Below, in pieces: positions 17,601-23,501 of a DNA stretch of 33,685 nt; position 1 is the stretch's first letter, and the number at the start of each line of letters is the position of its first letter. The translations under genes and the position numbers were made by a program. The notes below the pieces were generated by a model. It was not told the DNA's origin and ran no database searches. It saw nothing but the letters and a program-made list of their open reading frames with translations. Source of the DNA: a virus; IMG/VR virus record IMGVR_UViG_3300032084_000083, positions 1 through 33,685 of that record; one strand, given 5' to 3'.

Positions 17601-20054
17601 ATGGCAATTTTTGCACCTAAACTTGAGGGTCAGATACAGGCAGAAGCTCCTGTCCAAGCCCCTCAAACAACAAGCCCCTTTGCTACTGCTTTAAGAGGTG
17701 TCAAAGACATAACAGCTACACTAGGTCGTGCAGCCCCTAGACCTGTATCAGAAGCTTCAAGAGAAAGCAGTCTAATCCAAGGATTCGGTACTGAGTTAAG
17801 TAACTTGCTTGATCTGCAAGAAGGTGGTGAAGTAGATAATATAACCTTAGCAAGGCGAGCTAAACAGGTAGCTATGAGGGCTGTTAATGCTAATGTACAG
17901 CTTCCAGATAATCTTAAAGGAGCTTATGAAGCTATCACAGGGACACCATTTGCAGCAGCAGCCTTTGATGTGGGTGACGAAGAACAATACTATGAAAACC
18001 AACGTCTTCAAAGTGAGCAGGGTTTAGCTCTAAGATCTGTTGCTAAATCTGAATTAGTCTCAGAGAATATTACAGCTACACCAGATGCGATTAATAAGCT
18101 TGTCCTACAGAAGTTAAATGAAAAGGCTGTACTAGACCAACAGATTGCCGTGCAAGATGCAAAGCTACAAGCAGGTATGCCTATAGAACCCACCCCGATC
18201 TTAGAGAGTATTCAGAATGACTATCAGATACTATCTCAAGCTGCAGTACAGGCAGAGGCAGATGGTATTGTTACTCGTGGTGAATTAAGAAATATACAGC
18301 TATCCACAAGAAATCTTATTGCATCTAAATATGGTAAGTTTGAGAGTAACAAAGCTGTCAAAGCTGTTGTAGATCAAATGAATGGTCTTGTCCAAGATAT
18401 TGCAGTAGGTGTAAGCACCGATCCTCTTTCTGTGCAACTTGATGCTGTTCAAGTAGCTTTGCAAAAGTCTGGTTTCGATAGTTTGACTATCTCCACTGTA
18501 AGGGCTATGGTAAAACAAAATCCTGAAACATTTAAAAGTCAAATACTTACTAAATTTGAAGAGAAGGGAAAGACTTTTGCAGATGCTCTAGTAGAAGCTG
18601 CAACATCAGCTATATCTGTTGATAAGTATGTAGATATATTTGGAAACAATAGAAGACCAGAGTTGAGTTCAGGAACAGGGGAGAATCCTTCATTGCTTCC
18701 TTTACCTGATATTAAGAACCAACCTGAAAATTATACAAAGATTGTTGAAAGTGTTTCTGCAATAAACTCTACAACAAAACCTGAGAACATTATTAATAAT
18801 GCTGAGACTAGAAACTCTTGGTTAAATACTCTTAACATTACTGCAAGTGCTGTTGCTTCCCAGAGTGATGAGTTTATTTTGGGTGAGAAGCTTTTGTCTA
18901 GGTTTGCCGACAACGGTATCATGACTAACCTAGATGCTGTTTATCGTACAGATCCTCTCAATGCTGCACAGACTAACGATGTTTTACAACAAGCCCTTTC
19001 TGCTGAAAGAGTACGTCAAAAGAATGAACTTGACCAACGACTAAGTACAGGTGATGGGCAATACTTTAAAGTAGACCAGACAGGTAAGGTTGTCTTCGAT
19101 ATGGAGTTTATCGAAGGTAAGTTTTCTGGGGTTCCTCAAGGTGATAGACGTTTACGTGACTTCAGAGAAACAGTCCAAAGCATCGAATCAGCAGGTGGTC
19201 TTGAAGCCTTTATGAAACTGCCTGAACAAAGTCGTAATCAAATACTTCAGGGAAGTAACCTTGAGAATATTATTACAACTAGGTTTGGAAGTACTCTAAA
19301 ACTTGTAAGCAATCTTCGTATGATAGATGGAAAACTACAAAACTTAAATTCTTTAGCAACTAAGTATCAGTCAGCCACAGACTTGTTTAGTGGTGGTCGA
19401 ATTGCCGAAGCTGTTGAAGGTGTCTTAGAAACTCTTGAGGCTGAGGACATAGCACAAGAAGCTAGAAGTGCTTTAGATCCTACTATCGAAGATGTTATCC
19501 CTGTAATAGAAGATACAGCCCCTATATCTGCTGGATTGATTGATAGAAAAGAAGCAGGTCTAGGTGGTTACTCATCTCTGTTCAATAATGCAGAAAGAAA
19601 AGACACTGCCTTTAAGGGTTATGATGTATCTACAAAAACTCTTGGAGAATTGTACGAGTTCTCTAATCCATCTGGCCCCTATGGACAGTATGTTAAGAGA
19701 GTAAACCCCGAAGATGTAACAGCAACTCCAATGGGTCGATACCAGTTTGTAGGGACTACTCTTAAAGAGGTGGCAGAACGAATGGGTCTTGATGAGTCTA
19801 CTGTGTTTGATCAGAGAACTCAGGATATTATGTTTCTGAACCATGCAAACCATGTGATAAAAAACAAGAGTAAGCCACGGCAAATTGCTAAACTAAAGTC
19901 TACTTGGGATGGCTTTAAGAAACTTAGTGATGCTGAATTACTGCAAATGATTGAAGAGATAGAAGGTTCTGTTGTACAACAAGCCTTAGATATTCCTTCA
20001 CGACTAGCACCTCAAACATCTCTACGCCCTATGGCTAGACCAACAGGGGAATAA
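17601..20054 (+). CDS. Internal virion protein with C-terminal lytic transglycosylase-like domain
   Basis: An 817-residue protein. Residues 1-630 are helical, Gln/Ala-rich and ejection-protein-like. Residues about 655-795 resemble lambda R-type (GH104) transglycosylases. E665 in FNNAERKD lies ahead of FKGYDV (671-676), like the catalytic Glu and following 'GYDV' of lambda R. 'PMGRYQFVGTTL' and 'FDQRTQDIMFLNHAN' match that family's 'GRYQ' and 'QD..AL' motifs. The C-terminus is a Pro-rich tail. A virion-borne domain of this kind makes a local hole in peptidoglycan during DNA entry, the job done by the N-terminus of T7 gp16. Followed directly by the spanin genes. Confidence 0.8.
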   Translation: MAIFAPKLEGQIQAEAPVQAPQTTSPFATALRGVKDITATLGRAAPRPVSEASRESSLIQGFGTELSNLLDLQEGGEVDNITLARRAKQVAMRAVNANVQLPDNLKGAYEAITGTPFAAAAFDVGDEEQYYENQRLQSEQGLALRSVAKSELVSENITATPDAINKLVLQKLNEKAVLDQQIAVQDAKLQAGMPIEPTPILESIQNDYQILSQAAVQAEADGIVTRGELRNIQLSTRNLIASKYGKFESNKAVKAVVDQMNGLVQDIAVGVSTDPLSVQLDAVQVALQKSGFDSLTISTVRAMVKQNPETFKSQILTKFEEKGKTFADALVEAATSAISVDKYVDIFGNNRRPELSSGTGENPSLLPLPDIKNQPENYTKIVESVSAINSTTKPENIINNAETRNSWLNTLNITASAVASQSDEFILGEKLLSRFADNGIMTNLDAVYRTDPLNAAQTNDVLQQALSAERVRQKNELDQRLSTGDGQYFKVDQTGKVVFDMEFIEGKFSGVPQGDRRLRDFRETVQSIESAGGLEAFMKLPEQSRNQILQGSNLENIITTRFGSTLKLVSNLRMIDGKLQNLNSLATKYQSATDLFSGGRIAEAVEGVLETLEAEDIAQEARSALDPTIEDVIPVIEDTAPISAGLIDRKEAGLGGYSSLFNNAERKDTAFKGYDVSTKTLGELYEFSNPSGPYGQYVKRVNPEDVTATPMGRYQFVGTTLKEVAERMGLDESTVFDQRTQDIMFLNHANHVIKNKSKPRQIAKLKSTWDGFKKLSDAELLQMIEEIEGSVVQQALDIPSRLAPQTSLRPMARPTGE

Positions 20055-20055
20055 G

Positions 20056-20295
20056 ATGTGGCTATTCAACCTGATTGTTGGCTCACGAGTACAACGCCTT
20101 GTGGCAGGTGCCTTAGGTGTCTTAGTGGTGCTCTTTGGGGCGATTCAGTTTGGACGCCAGAAAGAGAAGACGAAACAGAAGGTGCAGAACCTGAAGGCTT
20201 ACAAAGAAACGAGAGAGAAGATTGATGAAGTTGAAGTTAACACTGATAGGGATGCTGCTCTTGACAGGTTGCGGGACAACGATCAACTCCGTTGA
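20056..20295 (+). CDS. Inner-membrane spanin subunit (Rz-like)
   Basis: A 79-residue protein with one N-terminal membrane segment (LVAGALGVLVVLFGAIQFG). A charged coiled-coil periplasmic part follows (KEKTKQKVQNLKAYKETREK). This is the classic i-spanin layout, short for the family. The overlapping lipoprotein gene in another frame (20225) strongly supports the call. i- and o-spanin complexes fuse inner and outer membranes in the last lysis step of phages of Gram-negative hosts. Confidence 0.82.
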   Translation: MWLFNLIVGSRVQRLVAGALGVLVVLFGAIQFGRQKEKTKQKVQNLKAYKETREKIDEVEVNTDRDAALDRLRDNDQLR

Positions 20296-20404
20296 TGCTG
20301 TTTGTAGCATACCCCTGCCAACTGTATCACGGGATGATACAACACAAACTATCCTAGAGGTAGACAACTTCTCTGCTAAGTGGAGGGCAGCTTGTAATGG
20401 CTAA
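20225..20404 (+). CDS. Outer-membrane spanin lipoprotein (Rz1-like)
   Basis: A 59-residue protein with a lipoprotein signal peptide, MKLKLTLIGMLLLTGC, with lipobox LLTGC and lipidated Cys at 16. The mature peptide is about 44 residues. It starts inside the i-spanin gene in a different frame (71-base overlap), as Rz1 does in many phages. The frame is also open to a TTG one codon earlier, but the ATG is the better start. Its last bases overlap the next gene (20397). Proline content is lower than in lambda Rz1. Confidence 0.8.
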   Translation: MKLKLTLIGMLLLTGCGTTINSVDAVCSIPLPTVSRDDTTQTILEVDNFSAKWRAACNG

Positions 20405-20645
20405 ACTAGATAAGTCAAAGATGAAGTGCAACAAGCCTAAGAGAACTCCTAATCACCCTAAGAAGTCTCATGTTGTCAAAGCATGTGACGGTGGTAAGGA
20501 AAAGATCATTAGGTTTGGACAACAAGGTGTGAAGGGTAGCCCTGCTGGATCAGCCCGGAACAAAGCATTCAAAGCCCGTCATGCTAAGAACATTAAGAAG
20601 GGTAAGATGAGTGCAGCATATTGGGCTAACAAAGTCAAATGGTAA
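20397..20645 (+). CDS. Conserved small basic protein, unknown function
   Basis: An 82-residue, very basic protein (about a third Lys/Arg) with MKCNKPKRTP, 'KSHVVKACDGGKEKIIRFGQ' and 'GSARNKAFKARHAKNIKKGK'. I recall relatives with the same 'VVKAC.GGKEK.IRFG..G' core in marine podoviruses and other phages, without known function. Two Cys (near residues 11 and 31) could bind metal, but there is no second pair. Abundant late basic proteins may condense DNA or bind nucleic acid; that is inference. It overlaps the o-spanin stop by 8 bases. Confidence 0.65.
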   Translation: MAKLDKSKMKCNKPKRTPNHPKKSHVVKACDGGKEKIIRFGQQGVKGSPAGSARNKAFKARHAKNIKKGKMSAAYWANKVKW

Positions 20646-20875
20646 ACAACACACTTATATCCTACTTCCCTCTACCCAACATGCCATTTCAGACACATAC
20701 CAATGTAGTCTTTGAGAATGGTAGGGGTGAGGAACCCTTGAAGAAGAAAGCTAAAGAACTCAGCCCTGCAGAAATAGTGCAGAAAATAGAAATGAATAAA
20801 CCCTATGCTTACGGCCCTGACTACACTAAGCTTAGACAACCAACTGGTCAGATAGTTAATTTCGTTATTGCCTGA
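20639..20875 (+). CDS. Small protein of unknown function
   Basis: A 78-residue protein with a hydrophobic, Pro-containing start (LISYFPLPNMPFQTHTNVVF). A charged middle follows (GEEPLKKKAKELSPAEIVQK), then a 'MNKPYAYGPDYTKLRQPTG' end. No membrane segment or known motif. The ATG overlaps the previous gene's stop by 7 bases and has only a weak ribosome site, so expression may depend on coupling. I recognise no family. Confidence 0.5.
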   Translation: MVNNTLISYFPLPNMPFQTHTNVVFENGRGEEPLKKKAKELSPAEIVQKIEMNKPYAYGPDYTKLRQPTGQIVNFVIA

Positions 20876-20885
20876 GGTAAGTTAG

Positions 20886-21338
20886 ATGGACCCGATTAGT
20901 ATTGCACTAGCAAGTTTCAGTGCTGTGAAGGCTGGTGTGGCAGCAGGTAAAGAGATAACCTCACTGGCTAAGGACTTAGGAAGTCTCTTCGATGCTATTG
21001 ATGAGGTTAAAGGGGATCACGAGAAGAAGAGAAGTAGTATCTTTTCATCTGCAAATGAGGAAGCTTTAGATACCTTTGTTGCCCGGAAGCAAGCAGAGGA
21101 TCTTGAGAACCAACTAAGAGAGATTATCATAGCCACTAGGGGTTACTCAGCTTACCAAGAATTGATAAACCTTAGGAAAGATATACGGGTTCAACGTAAG
21201 AAAGAACTGGAAGATAAGAGAAAACGATCCGAAGAGTTCTGGGAATCTATATTGTTGTGGGGTTTGATATTCATTGTAACCATCATCACTTGTGGTCTTG
21301 GTTTACTAGCACTTCTCTACTACATGGATAGATTATAG
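20886..21338 (+). CDS. Coiled-coil protein with C-terminal membrane anchor
   Basis: A 150-residue protein. The N-terminal 35 residues are helical and Ala/Lys-rich (SIALASFSAVKAGVAAGKEI). A long charged coiled coil spans about 40-115 (AEDLENQLREIIIATRG). One strong membrane segment lies at about 121-146 (SILLWGLIFIVTIITCGLGL). Similar 'MDPI...A...AVK.G..AGKEI' proteins occur near the end of the structural module in marine T7-like phages. Function is unknown. A lysis or envelope-attached virion role fits the spanin neighbourhood. GAGGT precedes the ATG. Confidence 0.65.
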   Translation: MDPISIALASFSAVKAGVAAGKEITSLAKDLGSLFDAIDEVKGDHEKKRSSIFSSANEEALDTFVARKQAEDLENQLREIIIATRGYSAYQELINLRKDIRVQRKKELEDKRKRSEEFWESILLWGLIFIVTIITCGLGLLALLYYMDRL

Positions 21339-21347
21339 GAGACTGAA

Positions 21348-21476
21348 ATGCCTGTGATGAAAGTTAAAGGTGGATACCGTTGGGGTAAGACGGGTAAGAT
21401 TTATAAGACTAAGAAAGAAGCTGAGAAACAAGGTAAGGCTATCTATGCTTCTGGCTACAAGAAGAGAGGTAAATAA
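21348..21476 (+). CDS. Basic 42-residue microprotein
   Basis: Reads MPVMKVKGGYRWGKTGKIYK, then a Lys-rich 'TKKEAEKQGKAIYASGYKKRGK' type ending. The motif 'Y..KKEAEKQGKAIYASG' is common in small phage basic proteins and reads like a short DNA-associated helix. AGGAG lies 6 bases ahead of the ATG, and the next gene follows at once, so translation is likely. Function is unknown. Confidence 0.6.
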   Translation: MPVMKVKGGYRWGKTGKIYKTKKEAEKQGKAIYASGYKKRGK

Positions 21477-21477
21477 T

Positions 21478-21642
21478 ATGGCTGGACCTACACCAACTAA
21501 ACCTGCTCTATGGTCAAGAGCTAAGGCAGAGGCAAAGAAGAAGTTCAAAGTCTACCCATCAGCTTATGCTAATGCTTGGGCAGCTAAGTGGTATAAGTCT
21601 AAAGGTGGTGGCTGGCGAGGTAAAGACAACAGGGTGGTATAA
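21478..21642 (+). CDS. Small basic DUF5872-like protein
   Basis: A 54-residue protein starting MAGPTPTKPALWSRAKAEAK and containing 'KFKVYPSAYANAWAAKWYKS', the signature I associate with DUF5872. The frame is open upstream, but the ATG at 21478 directly follows the previous gene's stop and the shared N-terminus starts here. Very basic, no Cys. Function is unknown. It appears related to the next gene. Confidence 0.65.
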   Translation: MAGPTPTKPALWSRAKAEAKKKFKVYPSAYANAWAAKWYKSKGGGWRGKDNRVV

Positions 21643-21645
21643 GTA

Positions 21646-21870
21646 ATGGCTAAGGGTGGTCTAGGTAAATGGTTCGGTGAGCAATGGATCGATGTCAAGA
21701 CAGGTAAACCCTGTGGCAGATCCAAGGGTGAGAAACGGGGATACCCTGCTTGCAGACCCAAGGCGGTAGCAGGTAGCATCAGCAAGAAGGAAGCTGTTAA
21801 AAAGAAAGGACCGAAGAGAGTGTCTTGGTCCACAACAGCATCAGGTAGGAAAAGGAAGGGGAGCCGTTAA
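21646..21870 (+). CDS. Small basic DUF5872-like protein, last gene of the late arm
   Basis: A 74-residue basic protein with 'LGKWFGEQWIDVKTGKPCGR', then 'KRGYPACRPKAVAG', and a C-terminal 'SWSTTASGRKRKGSR'. The 'W..EQWVDI.TGKPCGR...' pattern with two Cys is seen in small proteins of phages and giant viruses grouped with DUF5872. Its stop codon lies in the loop of the terminator at 21856-21884. Function is unknown. Nucleic acid binding is a guess from charge. Confidence 0.65.
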   Translation: MAKGGLGKWFGEQWIDVKTGKPCGRSKGEKRGYPACRPKAVAGSISKKEAVKKKGPKRVSWSTTASGRKRKGSR

Positions 21871-21884
21871 GCTCCTCTTTTTTT
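21856..21884 (+). terminator. Intrinsic terminator between the converging arms
   Basis: AAGGGGAGC (21856-21864), loop CGTTAA, GCTCCTCTT (21871-21879): a 9-bp stem with one G-T pair, followed by T residues to 21884. The plus-strand stop codon is in the loop. The T run also overlaps the stop of the minus-strand gene ending at 21883. On the minus strand the stem is followed by a weaker T-rich run, so it may act both ways. Confidence 0.85.
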
Positions 21885-22068
21885 ATATAGTCTCACCCCA
21901 ATCATAACAAGAGTAGTCTAAAACAATCCAACCTCGTTCTTCGATGAGTGTAATGCCAAACCCTAAACTCTGTTGACATTCTGTATTTGTCTTGTACATC
22001 TCTGGGCCAGTAAATGTTTTACAGACAGAGCCATCTGCAAGACAGGCTAATACTAAAGCTGCTATCAT
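21883..22068 (-). CDS. Small Cys-containing, possibly exported protein
   Basis: A 61-residue protein starting MIAALVLACLADGSVCKTFT. The first 12 residues are hydrophobic and could be a short signal peptide or lipoprotein-like signal, though no basic residues precede them. Four Cys (9, 16, 31, 54) could form disulfides in the periplasm. The start overlaps the DUF3310 gene stop (TAATG). It is the last gene of the minus arm. No family recognised. Confidence 0.5.
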   Translation of the reverse strand: MIAALVLACLADGSVCKTFTGPEMYKTNTECQQSLGFGITLIEERGWIVLDYSCYDWGETI

Positions 22069-22292
22069 TAGTTCTCTCCTTCCATTTCAAGTATAAGTCT
22101 ATTCAAGTACCATTGTGCTTTCTTCAAGTCCTCAACAGGCTTTCCCTTATACCTGTAACGATGGAGATACTTCTTAGTATTACCTTCCAAGTATCCCAAG
22201 AACATCATCGTATCCATGTTGTCCTTCATATAGTCTATGCATTCTATCTGTCCATCACCGTAATGTGCTGGTCTATTTACAACATCAGTCAT
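22068..22292 (-). CDS. DUF3310 family protein
   Basis: A 74-residue protein with the family's core: 'VNRPAHYGDGQIECIDYMKD', 'LGYLEGNTKKYLHRYRYKGK' and 'DLKKAQWYLNRLI'. These are the usual conserved blocks (PxHY, ECID, G..KY..R...K....DL.KA.WYL) of DUF3310. Many databases call it 'nucleotide kinase', but I know of no solid basis for that. It is common in phages with replication genes. The start overlaps the PhoH stop (ATGA). Confidence 0.85.
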   Translation of the reverse strand: MTDVVNRPAHYGDGQIECIDYMKDNMDTMMFLGYLEGNTKKYLHRYRYKGKPVEDLKKAQWYLNRLILEMEGEN

Positions 22293-22987
22293 AGGTTCTC
22301 CTTCATAAATACTTTAACCCATTGAGCACATATGTCTGACCGTACAATGTCTTCTACACCAAACTCAATAATAGGAACAGGTAGCATATGCTTCTTAGCT
22401 AGGTGAATAACTTTAGACAGGCCATCAGCTTCCTTCAAGTCTGACTGTTGTACATCACCGTTAAGAACGATTGTACTATTTTCTCCCACCCTTGTCAACA
22501 ACATTTTAAGTTCATGTGTTGTTATGTTCTGTGTCTCGTCTACAATTATAAAAGCATCATCGAAGCTACGGCCCCGCATAAGAGCAAGAGGTGCCATTTC
22601 AATGTTGCCATTCTTGATTGCTGTTTCAACTGCTCCTTTTCCAAGGTGCTTCTCCAATACATCTAATACGGGCAATGCCCAAGGCATAGTCTTCTCAGTC
22701 AAGTCACCCTTGAGGAACCCTAACTCCTTACCTACGGCAACGTGAGGTCTTGTGATGACGATTTTATCAACTTCTTTCGTCGTGTAGAGGTCGGCAGCAA
22801 TAGTAGCAGTGACATACGTTTTGCCAGTTCCCGCAGGACCAAGGACAAAGATTTGGGTGAAGTCTTTGAGGGCATCTATAAACTCTTTCTGTTTGGGTGT
22901 ACGAGGAAGCAGCCCAGAAGTTTTCTTCTGAGCCGCCCCTTTATAGTTAGTCTTACGACGAGTACGTTTAGGTTCTTGTTGTACCAT
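22289..22987 (-). CDS. phoH: PhoH-like ATPase
   Basis: A 232-residue P-loop NTPase. Walker A is GPAGTGKT at residues 50-57 and Walker B is 'AFIIVDETQN' near 143-152, followed by 'RVGENSTIVLNGDVQQSD', the PhoH block. The N-terminal 25 residues are basic (KRTRRKTNYKG). PhoH ATPases are frequent in marine phages. The cellular protein belongs to the phosphate regulon, but the phage role is unresolved and RNA-helicase-like activity has been proposed for the family. I see no convincing Pho box. The start overlaps the previous stop (TAATG). Confidence 0.9.
   Translation of the reverse strand: MVQQEPKRTRRKTNYKGAAQKKTSGLLPRTPKQKEFIDALKDFTQIFVLGPAGTGKTYVTATIAADLYTTKEVDKIVITRPHVAVGKELGFLKGDLTEKTMPWALPVLDVLEKHLGKGAVETAIKNGNIEMAPLALMRGRSFDDAFIIVDETQNITTHELKMLLTRVGENSTIVLNGDVQQSDLKEADGLSKVIHLAKKHMLPVPIIEFGVEDIVRSDICAQWVKVFMKENL
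22470..22498 (-). promoter_or_regulatory. Candidate sigma70 promoter inside phoH
   Basis: On the minus strand TTGACA (22498-22493), a 17-base spacer and TACAAT (22475-22470): 11 of 12 positions. It would drive the end of phoH, DUF3310 and the last small gene. Being inside coding sequence it may be chance. Confidence 0.4.
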
Positions 22988-23427
22988 TAGATAGTTATCA
23001 ACTCTGCTGCAGTGTATGGAATGTGAAAGAACTTCTCACCTTTGGTGATGTATCTACCCTTAGCTTCCTTGAGGTTGTCCTCGGTCAGTAGGGTATCCTT
23101 GATTCTCCACACCTGCTTCATGTCATTACGAAAGATGTAGAAGTTTAGTACACCCTTCTGCTTCTGGTACATCTTAACAAGCCTACCCTTACGTTCAGGG
23201 ATACGGATCTCTGCCCAATGGGTGGGCCAATCTTCTTTCCAAGCTACCTTAACTTCAGCTTCATTGAAGTATGTGTAGTCCTTCTTCTTTGTCACCACAT
23301 CTACGTTGTAGTTCTCTTCTGTATTGACGATGGTATGCCCCTTCTTCTTGAGAAGGGACACCAGAGTTTCTTTAGCCTTAGCATCATAAGCTTCATACAA
23401 GGCTCTGTTGAATGGTCGTTTGATCAT
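22987..23427 (-). CDS. PD-(D/E)XK nuclease-like protein
   Basis: A 146-residue protein. D43 (NVDVV) and E58-V-K60 (NEAEVK), separated by a beta turn, fit the PD-(D/E)XK core. The flanking 'WPTHWAEIRIPERKGRLVKM' is a further beta/alpha block. I recall homologues as conserved hypotheticals in marine phages. The substrate is unknown, but DNA end or nick processing would suit the replication arm. The start overlaps a 22-codon ORF (ATGA). Confidence 0.6.
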   Translation of the reverse strand: MIKRPFNRALYEAYDAKAKETLVSLLKKKGHTIVNTEENYNVDVVTKKKDYTYFNEAEVKVAWKEDWPTHWAEIRIPERKGRLVKMYQKQKGVLNFYIFRNDMKQVWRIKDTLLTEDNLKEAKGRYITKGEKFFHIPYTAAELITI

Positions 23428-23492
23428 GCTACGAAGATTTCTAGCAAGGCAATTACAGTAACGACTACTGCGTATACTTCTATTCCTGTCAT
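23424..23492 (-). CDS. 22-residue membrane microprotein
   Basis: Reads MTGIEVYAVVVTVIALLEIF, then VA and stop: essentially one short membrane helix. AAGGAG lies 5 bases upstream of the ATG, one of the better ribosome sites in this arm, and the stop overlaps the next gene's start (ATGA). It fills the only gap between RNR and the nuclease-like gene. It could be a real microprotein or a leader that couples translation of the next gene. Confidence 0.45.
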   Translation of the reverse strand: MTGIEVYAVVVTVIALLEIFVA

Positions 23493-23501
23493 GTTAACTC
23501 C

